DNA of 8,331 nt from Desulfobulbaceae bacterium (GTDB lineage: Bacteria; Desulfobacterota; Desulfobulbia; Desulfobulbales; Desulfocapsaceae), in NCBI GenBank assembly GCA_027067035.1, contig JAMOMO010000338.1:1-8331 (forward strand), written 5' to 3'. Shown here in pieces: positions 1 through 6,390 of this stretch. Position numbers and translations under genes: made by a program. The notes below the pieces were generated by a model. The model was not told the DNA's origin, ran no database searches, and saw nothing but the letters and a program-made list of their open reading frames with translations. Every line of letters begins with the position of its first letter. Positions within the stretch are counted from its first letter, which is position 1.

Positions 1-140
1 AGGCTGTTTTTTACTGGAGCAATAAAGAGTTCACAAAACTTCTCAGGGACCGGTTGTTTCTGTTCTGAATAATTTTTTAAACATCAGCTCTTTTACGTCA
101 GCACTCCCTTGTGAAGAATATCCCATTTACGGCAGGAAAT

Positions 141-164
141 GTCGACAAATAAGGTTTGTGCGAC
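141..164. repeat. Imperfect inverted repeat, possible operator
   Basis: GTCGACAAA at 141-149 is mirrored by TTTGTGCGAC at 155-164, with one extra G in the right arm and a 5-base spacer. It lies about 225 bases upstream of the Spy-like gene, in non-coding DNA. The arms suit a dimeric regulator better than a terminator because no T-run follows. I recognise no known operator consensus. Confidence 0.25.
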
Positions 165-321
165 GATATTTATCACCATGAATTGAACCTGTCTGCTGTC
201 AGCGTACCCTGCTTTAGCCTGTGAAGTACCTCAAAGTAGTATTTTTGTTTTGCAGTTAGTAGTATTATGAGCTATTCTCAGGCAAAGAGGAGTTCGCTGA
301 ACTACAAAACACGGTTGACGT

Positions 322-349
322 GGTCAGGGAAACATATTTTTCGCTGACC
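322..349. repeat. Inverted repeat in the leader of the Spy-like gene
   Basis: GGTCAG (322-327) and CTGACC (344-349) are perfect 6-base complements separated by 16 bases containing an A/T-rich core. The repeat lies 40 bases before the start codon at 390. It could be an operator or a weak leader hairpin. It is short enough to occur by chance. Confidence 0.2.
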
Positions 350-389
350 CGGATCAATACTTATAAAAAAACAAAACAGGATACATATC

Positions 390-821
390 ATGTTAAAAAA
401 ACAGTTCTTTCTTATTGCCCTTCTTCTTGTTACCGTTTCTCTGTCAGCCACCACTGTAATGGCCGCTGGCGGAGCAAAGCAGAGCCCGTTTCTTATCACC
501 GGCAAGCTGCCCCACCTCACCAAGATCCTGATGCAGCAGTGGGAAAATCCGGAGCTGAAGCTCACGGAAGACCAGAAGGTCAAGCTTCTTGAGGTGAGAA
601 AGAAAACCATGACCGGTGCCAAAAAGTTTGGTAAAGAAGTGGCTGGTCTGGAGAAGAAAGTTGTCAAAGGTGCCCTTGGTGGAAAATCACCTGAAGAGCT
701 TCGCGCACTGGTCAATGAGATTGCTGCCATAAAGGCCAGTGCAACCATGTTGCATCTTCAGTGTATTTATACTACCAGTAACATATTGGATCAGCGTCAG
801 CTCGAAGTGTTGAAGAAGTAA
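390..821 (+). CDS. Small secreted Spy/CpxP-like periplasmic protein
   Basis: A 143-residue protein with a clear Sec signal peptide: lysines at 3-4, a hydrophobic core at about 6-18, and a VMA|A or VMAA| cleavage site near residues 25-26. The mature part of about 118 residues is helical, basic and rich in Lys, Leu and Glu. It contains LTEDQ at 59-62 plus the following Gln and a weaker LDQRQ near 133-137, resembling the paired LTxxQ motifs of Spy/CpxP proteins, which are periplasmic chaperones or envelope-stress and metal sensors. An AGGA Shine-Dalgarno sits 8 bases before ATG 390. The MOSC gene follows after a 40-base gap, so co-transcription is likely. There is one cysteine (125) and no metal-binding cluster. 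The family assignment is tentative because the second motif is weak; the coding and secretion calls are firmer. Confidence 0.75.
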   Translation: MLKKQFFLIALLLVTVSLSATTVMAAGGAKQSPFLITGKLPHLTKILMQQWENPELKLTEDQKVKLLEVRKKTMTGAKKFGKEVAGLEKKVVKGALGGKSPEELRALVNEIAAIKASATMLHLQCIYTTSNILDQRQLEVLKK

Positions 822-861
822 TTACCCCCAGCAGGATGCTTTTATTGAACAGGAGATTTTT

Positions 862-1299
862 ATGGCAAGCATTGAGGCAATTTGCATCAGTAAGAAAAAA
901 GGCATGGTCAAAAGGCCGGTGGAATCTGCCAGTTTTCAGGAAGGTTTCGGGATTGAAGGTGATGCCCACGGAGGTGACTGGCATCGGCAGGTTTCTCTTC
1001 TTGCCGGTGAGAGCATTGACGTTGTAAAGGAGAAGCTTCCATCTCTGAAGGATGGTGCCTTTGCTGAGAACATCATCACCCGGGGCCTGGCTTTGTCATC
1101 AGTGGTTGTTGGAGACAGTATTCAGATCGGCTCTGATATCCTCCTTGAGATCACCCAGATTGGCAAGAAATGCCATAATGACGGCTGTGTGATCAAGAAG
1201 GCCACCGGTGATTGCATTATGCCAAAAGAAGGTATTTTTGCAAAAGTCATTCGAGGCGGTGAGGCAAAGGCCGGCGAAGAGATTATTGTCAAAAGCTGA
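862..1299 (+). CDS. Stand-alone MOSC-domain protein
   Basis: A 145-residue protein that is essentially one MOSC (molybdenum cofactor sulfurase C-terminal) beta-barrel domain, the usual size for stand-alone bacterial MOSC proteins. Family features seen: GIEGDAHGG at 30-38, the AENI-T-G segment at 68-75, GDSIQIG at 84-90, ITQIGKKCH at 97-105, and the C-terminal GDC-(5)-GIFAKVIRGG stretch ending near 133. Cysteines are at 8, 104, 109 and 118; 104 and 118 lie where MOSC proteins usually place conserved or sulfur-carrying cysteines. MOSC domains are linked to molybdopterin binding or sulfur transfer to molybdenum enzymes, but the substrate of the stand-alone forms is mostly unknown. AGGAG lies 6-7 bases before ATG 862, and a strong intrinsic terminator begins 22 bases after the stop. 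No molybdopterin biosynthesis gene is nearby in the window. Confidence 0.9.
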   Translation: MASIEAICISKKKGMVKRPVESASFQEGFGIEGDAHGGDWHRQVSLLAGESIDVVKEKLPSLKDGAFAENIITRGLALSSVVVGDSIQIGSDILLEITQIGKKCHNDGCVIKKATGDCIMPKEGIFAKVIRGGEAKAGEEIIVKS

Positions 1300-1321
1300 G
1301 TTCTTTTTTATCGCGGAATTC

Positions 1322-1358
1322 GGGCAGACAGGGCGTAAGTCCTGTCTGCCCTTTTTTT
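1322..1358 (+). terminator. Strong rho-independent terminator after the MOSC gene
   Basis: A perfect 11-base stem, GGGCAGACAGG (1322-1332) with CCTGTCTGCCC (1341-1351), an 8-base loop and a run of seven T at 1352-1358. It ends the 390-1299 transcription unit and separates it from the ATP-grasp gene, which therefore needs its own promoter. Nine bases of the right arm (CCTGTCTGC) recur at 1367-1375, just after the T-run. Confidence 0.93.
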
Positions 1359-1391
1359 GTTTATTTCCTGTCTGCAACTGATTTTGTCAGA

Positions 1392-1431
1392 CTGTAAAGT
1401 AGTACAGGGACCTGATCCAGAATCCCCTGTA
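1392..1431 (+). promoter_or_regulatory. Leader with two mutually exclusive hairpins before the ATP-grasp gene
   Basis: CTGTA (1392-1396) can pair with TACAG (1403-1407). The latter lies inside TACAGGG (1403-1409), which is perfectly complementary to CCCTGTA (1425-1431). The two stems (5 and 7 bases, loops of 6 and 15) cannot form together. At DNA level CTGTA-N6-TACAG could instead be an operator. It ends 25 bases before ATG 1457. No known riboswitch class is recognised, and the stems are short. Confidence 0.3.
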
Positions 1432-1456
1432 TTGCTGACAACCATGGATGATGTGA

Positions 1457-2626
1457 ATGTTTTTAATTGATAAACCGTATATTTCAGATCTGTTTAAGGC
1501 AACGGTAAGAGATAACAGGATTCCTGTTATTGCCACTCCTGCAGCCAGTGAACTGGGACTCTTTGAAGGCACCGTTCTGCTCACAGAAGAAGAGGCTGTA
1601 ACACTCTCAAGGGAAGGTGACAGACTGCGTGTATATACGACATCAGAGAATGCCATTGGCTGGCTGGCGGCCAATTTTTCCACAACCGCGCTCCCTGGAA
1701 AAATAGAGCTCTTTAAAAATAAGCTGAAATTCAGAGAGATGACTGAAAGGATTTTTCCGGATTTTTCCTTTTCAGGTGTTACCCTCGATGATTTACGGCA
1801 GTTTGACATCTCTGACATCCCGTTGCCCTTTATTATAAAGCCGGCAGTCGGGTTTTTCTCCATGGGGGTTCATAAGGTCTCGGGCTCTGAGGAGTGGCCA
1901 GCGGTGGTGGACAGTATCTTCAGTGAAATAGAGCAGACGCGGGAACTCTATCCACAGGAGGTTCTTGATACCGGCACGTATATTATTGAACAGTGTATTG
2001 AGGGTGATGAGTTTGCAGTGGATGCCTACTATGATGATACTGGTGCGGCGGTGATTCTCAGTATTTTTCACCACAGCTTTTCGTCTGATGCCGATGTGAG
2101 TGACCGGGTCTACACCACATCCAAAGAGATTATTGAGTCCAATCTTGCAGAGTTCAGTGATTTTGTGGCCCGGATTGGTCAGGCGGCAGGTGTACGGAAC
2201 TTTCCGGTGCATATCGAACTGCGGCGGGATAAGAAGGGTTTGATCCTTCCCATTGAGGTGAATCCCATGCGCTTTGGCGGCTGGTGTACCACAGCGGACA
2301 TGACCACCCTTGCCTTTGGAGTGAATCCCTATCTCTGCTACTACAATGAAGAGAAGCCCAACTGGCAGCAAATCCTCAGCGGGAAAGAGGAAAAACTCTA
2401 CAGCCTTATTGTACTTGATAATTCAACAGGGACAGCCGGCACTGAGATCGCAGATTTTGATTATGAGAAATTGCTGGCTGGTTTTGAGAATCCGCTGGAA
2501 CTGCGGAAGATTGACCACAGGGAATATCCGGTCTTCGGCTTTCTCTTTACTGAAACCAGGGCTGATAATTTTGCCGAGTTGAAGGCAATTTTAGATTCGG
2601 ATCTGAAGGAATATATAACAGTATAA
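1457..2626 (+). CDS. ATP-grasp carboxylate-amine ligase-like protein, substrate unknown
   Basis: A 389-residue soluble protein without signal peptide or membrane segment. The layout fits an ATP-grasp enzyme: an N-terminal pre-ATP-grasp part (about 1-85), the ATP-grasp fold (about 88-300) and a C-terminal subdomain. Visible landmarks are Lys128 in FIIKPAVGF-SMG (nucleotide-binding Lys and glycine loop), IIEQCIEGDEFAVDAYYD at 176-193 (adenine-binding and acidic region), and the metal-binding Glu254 (VHIELR) plus Glu267/Asn269 (PIEVNPMRFGG). Such enzymes join a carboxylate, activated as acyl phosphate, to an amine or similar nucleophile. The sequence does not reveal the substrate. ATG 1457 is the first usable start because the codon before it is a TGA; only a weak GGATG precedes it. 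It is monocistronic, behind a terminator, and converges on the Ehr-type operon with 37 bases between stops. No partner gene suggests a pathway. Confidence 0.85.
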   Translation: MFLIDKPYISDLFKATVRDNRIPVIATPAASELGLFEGTVLLTEEEAVTLSREGDRLRVYTTSENAIGWLAANFSTTALPGKIELFKNKLKFREMTERIFPDFSFSGVTLDDLRQFDISDIPLPFIIKPAVGFFSMGVHKVSGSEEWPAVVDSIFSEIEQTRELYPQEVLDTGTYIIEQCIEGDEFAVDAYYDDTGAAVILSIFHHSFSSDADVSDRVYTTSKEIIESNLAEFSDFVARIGQAAGVRNFPVHIELRRDKKGLILPIEVNPMRFGGWCTTADMTTLAFGVNPYLCYYNEEKPNWQQILSGKEEKLYSLIVLDNSTGTAGTEIADFDYEKLLAGFENPLELRKIDHREYPVFGFLFTETRADNFAELKAILDSDLKEYITV

Positions 2627-2654
2627 TCTGTTTTTATACATGTATGGCTATTCT

Positions 2655-2688
2655 CGCGCTGCTCTATTTGAAATACTGCAGCAGCGCG
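2655..2688. repeat. Stem-loop spanning the convergent gene ends
   Basis: CGCGCTGCT (2655-2663) and AGCAGCGCG (2680-2688) form a perfect 9-base GC-rich stem with a 16-base loop. The loop holds the stop codon of the small-subunit gene, and the stem's upstream arm on the - strand lies inside its last codons. It sits at the junction with the ATP-grasp gene. No T-run follows on either strand, so a classic intrinsic terminator is not supported. It may act as a 3'-end stabiliser or help limit convergent read-through. Confidence 0.45.
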
Positions 2689-3407
2689 TGCAGGCTTGTC
2701 ATGGGGTGTGGCGGGCAGCCGGGAATGAAAAGATCCACTGGGATAAGGCTGTTTAAATCACCGATAATGTCTTTGCTGCCCCGGAACGGCCCGCCTGAGA
2801 TGGGGCAGCAGCCACTGGCAATAACCACCTTTGGAGAGGGGATCGCCTCATAGGTGGAGAGCAGGGCAGCCTTCATGTTGCATGAAATGGCCCCTGTGAC
2901 ATGGATGCCATCGGCATGACGCGGTGAGGCGACAAAGTCGATTCCAAAGCGCTGCAGATCAAAAAACGGGGTTCCAAGAACATTGGTGTCGGCTTCACAG
3001 GAGTTACAGCCACCGGCTGAGATCTGGCGCAGCTGCAGGGATCTTCCAAAGAGTTTTTTGAAGTGCTGTCTGGAGTGTTCTGCAAGGGCGGGCAGGGAAC
3101 CTGTTGTGTACAGTGCTCCGCGGCTTGCGGTGCCAAGTTCGAAATTATTGCTGAATGTGACAAATTTCCCCCGGGACTGTATCTCACACTGGCCGCAGAA
3201 GGTGCAGCGGCCGATATCAATGATCATCTTGTCGGAATCCAGTGCCTGCTGGGGGCAATCCTCAGCACACTGGCGGGCCAGCTCCTTGTCACAGTCCTGA
3301 TGGACCGTGGGGAGGCCGCGGTAACGGGAGTAAAGGTCAATTGCTTCTTTGGGATATTTTGTGGTCCTGTGACCCTGTTCCCGTCTGTTTTGAAAAACCT
3401 TGAGCAT
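2664..3407 (-). CDS. Ehr-type small subunit: ferredoxin domain fused to NuoB/HyfI-like domain
   Basis: A 247-residue electron-transfer subunit of the complex. Residues about 30-85 form a ferredoxin-like domain resembling HyfH/NuoI; about 120-247 is the NuoB/hydrogenase small-subunit fold. The latter keeps all four ligands of the proximal (N2-type) 4Fe-4S cluster: Cys134 and Cys137 (GGCNSCE), Cys200 or 201 (ASGCCPISGG) and Cys231 (PGCPP), plus the RHADGIHVTG segment at 163-172. In the ferredoxin part, Cys68-71-74 with Cys51 (CP) can bind one 4Fe-4S cluster. The other site is incomplete: Cys39, Cys47 and Cys51 are irregularly spaced and the fourth cysteine after CTFCGQC is replaced by Ser78. 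In E. coli Hyf/Hyc these two units are separate proteins. A GAGGT Shine-Dalgarno lies 7-8 bases before ATG 3407. It is the last gene of the operon, 35 bases after the large-subunit gene. It likely passes electrons from a soluble donor to the large-subunit site. Confidence 0.92.
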   Translation of the reverse strand: MLKVFQNRREQGHRTTKYPKEAIDLYSRYRGLPTVHQDCDKELARQCAEDCPQQALDSDKMIIDIGRCTFCGQCEIQSRGKFVTFSNNFELGTASRGALYTTGSLPALAEHSRQHFKKLFGRSLQLRQISAGGCNSCEADTNVLGTPFFDLQRFGIDFVASPRHADGIHVTGAISCNMKAALLSTYEAIPSPKVVIASGCCPISGGPFRGSKDIIGDLNSLIPVDLFIPGCPPHPMTSLHALLQYFK

Positions 3408-3442
3408 AAGTTGAACCTCTGAATATATCCTGTCTGTTGTGT

Positions 3443-4963
3443 TTACAGGTCAAATCCGCAATAGGAGAGATTGAAACTCTTATTACAGAGGGGAAAGTCT
3501 GAAATACCCTGATTTCGCAGGGACACGGCCAGTCCTGTCCAGTTGTGAAAGGAGGGGTCTTTCACCTTGTAGCGAAGGATGGCCCCGTCCTGATCGGTGA
3601 GCAGGCAGTGGGATACTTCGCCCCGCCACGCCTCATTAACGGTGACCACAAATGAGTTTGCTGCCAGACTGTGGGATGCGGGAACCGCCAAGGGTTTGGC
3701 AGCTCTGTTTCTGGCGAGCAGTTTTGGAATGAAGTGCAGAGAATGCATGATTTCCTCCCGTCTTACCGTGGCGCGGCTGCAGACATCACCAGTTGTGCGC
3801 TTGTTGCTGGTGGCCTCCATGTCAGCAAAGGCCTCTGTCGGGAAGTTCACCCGGGCATCATAGGGGAGTCCGCTTGCCCGTCCTGAGTATCCCACAAGAC
3901 CGAGCTTTCCGGCCACTGCACGGGAAACTGTTCCGGTGTTTTCAAATCGGGCAAGGACAGTGTGTGCCGAGAATAACAGGTCGCAGACATTGACAATACC
4001 AGGGGTCTCGTCAATGATTTTTTCAACGATGATCTGCCGTTCCTCAGCGCCAACAGCAAAGGCAACACCGCCAGGTCGAACCAGCCCTTTGCCAAAACGG
4101 TTTCCGGCCATTGTGAGGCTGAGATTGAGGAATTCCCCCCTGATCCGCCCAAAGAAGTTCATTGGCGGGTTGAAGGCGATATCGCCGCTCAGTGCTGCAA
4201 GATCACCCACATGGCAGGCGATACGTTCAAGCTCAAGGGCCACGGTGCGAATGATCCTGGCGCCCTCATCCACCTCCAGACCGGCCAGTGCTTCAATGGC
4301 CTGGGAGTGGCAGAGGCTGTGGCCGATTGCAGTATCACCTGCAATGGATTCTGCAATCACGGGAAGGCGGTTCAGTGCCATTCCTTTCTGTTCCAGAAGC
4401 TTTTCTGCCCCACGATGCTGGTAGCCCAGCTGTATTTCAAGGTTGAGCACTTTTTCACCGGCACACTGAAAGCGAAAGTGTCCCGGTTCGATTATTCCGG
4501 CATGAACCGGACCCACAGCCACTTCATGGATGGCATCGCCATCAACGGTGAAGTAGGGGTAATTACCCGGAATGTCAACCGTGTAATCATTCCCGAAAAC
4601 GTCGGGTTTCCCACGGTAGTTCTCATGATAACGAAGCATCTTCAACCAGGGATGGTCAAGGGGACGCACGCCAAACTGCTCGGCAATCTCCCGCTCGAAC
4701 ATATGGAATTTCTCACACTCCTGGCTGAGTGAAGGATACTCGTCCGCCAGTGAGCATCCGGTGACCAGGAGTTTATCCTCCTGACGCAGAACGGTGACGA
4801 GTTTGAGTGCTGACTGCTCATTCTCGTAGGCAAAGAACTGGACAACAAAGCCGTTGTGCAGGGTGGTTTCAAGTACACTGTTCTGAAAGTCTGAAAAGTC
4901 AAGATCAGGTATGTCTGCGCGATTAACTGCCTGACCGTTTGCTATCTGCAGTAGCTTATCCAT
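3443..4963 (-). CDS. Ehr-type large subunit (NuoC-NuoD/HyfG-like) lacking Ni-Fe cysteines
   Basis: A 506-residue fusion of a NuoC-like part (about 1-120; HMFEREIAEQFGV at 87-99) and a NuoD/hydrogenase large-subunit part (about 145-506; GPVHAGIIEPGHFRF at 151-165, LGYQHRGAEKLLE at 179-191, ELERIACHVGDL at 244-255, RDPSFHNW-like KDPSFHNW at 468-475). Group 4 [NiFe] hydrogenases carry CxxC in an N-terminal RxCGxC-type motif and again in a C-terminal DPCxxC. Here the first reads ESIAGDTAIGHS (205-216), with Ala208 and Thr211 in the cysteine positions. The second ends SFNLSYCGFDL (496-506), with Cys502 out of register and no peptidase-cleaved tail. Ni-Fe binding is therefore not expected. This pattern matches the Ehr family, whose reaction is unknown. 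Start ATG 4963 is chosen over an in-frame ATG at 5035: GGAGGT lies 7 bases upstream and the overlap with the preceding gene falls to 8 bases. Confidence 0.93.
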   Translation of the reverse strand: MDKLLQIANGQAVNRADIPDLDFSDFQNSVLETTLHNGFVVQFFAYENEQSALKLVTVLRQEDKLLVTGCSLADEYPSLSQECEKFHMFEREIAEQFGVRPLDHPWLKMLRYHENYRGKPDVFGNDYTVDIPGNYPYFTVDGDAIHEVAVGPVHAGIIEPGHFRFQCAGEKVLNLEIQLGYQHRGAEKLLEQKGMALNRLPVIAESIAGDTAIGHSLCHSQAIEALAGLEVDEGARIIRTVALELERIACHVGDLAALSGDIAFNPPMNFFGRIRGEFLNLSLTMAGNRFGKGLVRPGGVAFAVGAEERQIIVEKIIDETPGIVNVCDLLFSAHTVLARFENTGTVSRAVAGKLGLVGYSGRASGLPYDARVNFPTEAFADMEATSNKRTTGDVCSRATVRREEIMHSLHFIPKLLARNRAAKPLAVPASHSLAANSFVVTVNEAWRGEVSHCLLTDQDGAILRYKVKDPSFHNWTGLAVSLRNQGISDFPLCNKSFNLSYCGFDL

Positions 4964-6386
4964 TGAGGGTACCTCCAATGGATGAGATTGCCTGCTGAAT
5001 TGTCTGGTAGATGGAATCAGGAAGCCAGATAACAAGTGCCAGAGAGCTTAGCAGAAGAATAATTGGTGGTAGGGCTCTCATCCATTTTTCAGGGATGAGT
5101 GTTTTTTCCTCTGGCCGGTCGCCAAGGACCATCTGCATCACAAGTCGTGAGGCACCGGCAAAGATGAGAATCAGACAAAAGATAAAGAGGCTGACGGTTA
5201 CATGGCGACCTGCCTGGATTGCACCGAGGATGATAAGCAGTTCACTGATGAAAAGTCCAAATGGGGGAAAACCGGATATTCCCGCAAAGCCTGCAAAAAA
5301 GGTGACCCCCGTTTTGGGGAGCAGTTTCAGCATCCCCCCTGTCCTGCTGATGCTTTTGGTTCCGTAGCCGAGGAATATGTTCCCGGCGGAGAGAAAGAGG
5401 GAGGATTTGACAAGTGAGTGATGGATCATATGAAGCATGGCACCGAATGCCGCAAGGCCGCCGATCCCTATGCCCACCACAATGATTCCCATGTTTTCGA
5501 TACTGGAGTAGGCAAGCATCCGTTTATAGTCATTCTGGTTGAGAATAAAGACAGCTGAAACCACCATGGAGGCAAGGCCGAATGCGATGAGAGCATTACT
5601 GGAATAGTCACCCATGCCACTCTCAACCATGAGCAGGTGACAGCGATACACTCCGAGGAAGGCACAGTTTAACAGGGCACCTGAGAGCAGAGCTGAGGCG
5701 GGACTCGGCGCCTCACTGTGAGCGTCGGGCAGCCAGGTGTGCATGGGTGCCAGTCCCATCTTGGTTCCGTAGCCGATGACAATGAAGATAAAGCCGGCCT
5801 TGAGCCAGATCGGATTGAGTTGATCGGCAACAGTGTTCAGGGAGGAGAAGGTTATGGGAACATGTATTCCACCCATCTCCATGGAAAAGATGATAAAGAA
5901 GCAGCCCAGCAATGCAAGTGCAATGCCCACGGAACAGATGAGGATATACTTCCAGGTGGCTTCCAGGGATTCCCTGGATCCGTGCACAAAGATCAGCGGG
6001 GCACTCATCAGGGTGGTTGCCTCAATGGCCACCCAGAGCATGATGAGATGGTCGGCAATGGTGACCATGGACATGGCAGCGAGAAAGAGGAGCATGCATC
6101 CGTTGAATACGGGTTCCTTGCTCATCTCCGTTTCCGCCATATAGAAGATTGTATAGACTGAGATACAGAGAAAGAGAAAGGAGAGAATGGCAAGTACCAG
6201 CATGCCTTCCGGAGTTGTGCTGAAATAGCTGCTCTCCAGTGGAGCTGTGAGATGGAACCATTCCATGGCAGTGATAACGGCATGGACAACGGCGGTGGCC
6301 AGCAGGATGAGTCGCCCCGGCTTGACAGGAAGGGAAAAGACGATGATCCCGGTGACCAGAGGGATTATGTAGGTTAATTGCAGCAT
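4956..6386 (-). CDS. NuoM/HyfF-like proton-antiporter-type membrane subunit
   Basis: A 476-residue polytopic membrane protein of the proton-conducting family of complex I and group 4 hydrogenases, with roughly 13-14 predicted helices. Core signatures are present: WVAIEATTLMSAPLI with Glu122 (the conserved TM5 Glu), GYGTKMGLAPMHTWLPDAHSEAPS in 206-228 with Lys209, NQNDYKRMLAYSSIENMG in 283-300, HHSLVKSSLFLSAG with Lys327, and FISELLII with Glu382 in a late helix. These residues form the charged half-channel path in NuoM/NuoL, so ion translocation is likely retained. The protein is shorter than E. coli HyfF (about 526 residues). AAGGA lies 8 bases before ATG 6386, inside the end of the HyfE-like gene, and the intergenic gap is 4 bases. 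Its last codons contain the Shine-Dalgarno of the large-subunit gene, and the stop overlaps that start by 8 bases, suggesting coupled translation. Confidence 0.95.
   Translation of the reverse strand: MLQLTYIIPLVTGIIVFSLPVKPGRLILLATAVVHAVITAMEWFHLTAPLESSYFSTTPEGMLVLAILSFLFLCISVYTIFYMAETEMSKEPVFNGCMLLFLAAMSMVTIADHLIMLWVAIEATTLMSAPLIFVHGSRESLEATWKYILICSVGIALALLGCFFIIFSMEMGGIHVPITFSSLNTVADQLNPIWLKAGFIFIVIGYGTKMGLAPMHTWLPDAHSEAPSPASALLSGALLNCAFLGVYRCHLLMVESGMGDYSSNALIAFGLASMVVSAVFILNQNDYKRMLAYSSIENMGIIVVGIGIGGLAAFGAMLHMIHHSLVKSSLFLSAGNIFLGYGTKSISRTGGMLKLLPKTGVTFFAGFAGISGFPPFGLFISELLIILGAIQAGRHVTVSLFIFCLILIFAGASRLVMQMVLGDRPEEKTLIPEKWMRALPPIILLLSSLALVIWLPDSIYQTIQQAISSIGGTLNG
4971..4976 (-). promoter_or_regulatory. 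Shine-Dalgarno that fixes the large-subunit start
   Basis: GGAGGT on the - strand, 7 bases upstream of ATG 4963 and wholly inside the last codons of the HyfF-like gene. It supports the start at 4963 rather than the upstream in-frame ATG at 5035. The stop/start arrangement ATGGATAA points to translational coupling of the membrane and large subunits. Confidence 0.85.
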
Positions 6387-6390
6387 CGCA

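Larger units (their letters stand above)
1..389. other. Upstream region without a convincing gene
   Basis: AT-rich stretch before the first clear gene. Frame 3 is open from the window edge and encodes about 21 residues (ending LLRDRLFLF) to a TGA at 66-68. This could be the C-terminus of an upstream + strand gene, but it is too short to identify. From about 70 to 389 stop codons are frequent in all frames. The region must hold the promoter for the 390-1299 genes, but I see no good sigma-70 or sigma-54 match. Two inverted repeats (141-164 and 322-349) are listed separately. Confidence 0.5.

Noticed and set aside
250..278. Possible sigma-70 promoter TTGCAG-17-TATTCT
   Set aside because: The spacing is right but only 3/6 and 4/6 bases match the consensus; not distinguishable from chance in AT-rich DNA.
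267..347. 26-codon open frame starting at ATG 267
   Set aside because: No Shine-Dalgarno, no recognisable pattern, and length well within chance.
1384..1408. TTGTCA ... TACAGG as a promoter for the ATP-grasp gene
   Set aside because: The spacer is only 13 bases and the -10 match is poor.
1793..2371. - strand open frame opposite the ATP-grasp gene
   Set aside because: No family features; the opposite strand carries clear ATP-grasp motifs across the same bases.
4964..5035. Longer start for the large-subunit gene at 5035
   Set aside because: The extra 24 residues lie over the HyfF-like gene, lack family similarity and have no good ribosome binding site, whereas ATG 4963 has GGAGGT at ideal spacing.
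5718..6161. + strand open frame opposite the HyfF-like gene
   Set aside because: Gly/His/Glu-rich antisense shadow of a membrane-protein gene without recognisable features.
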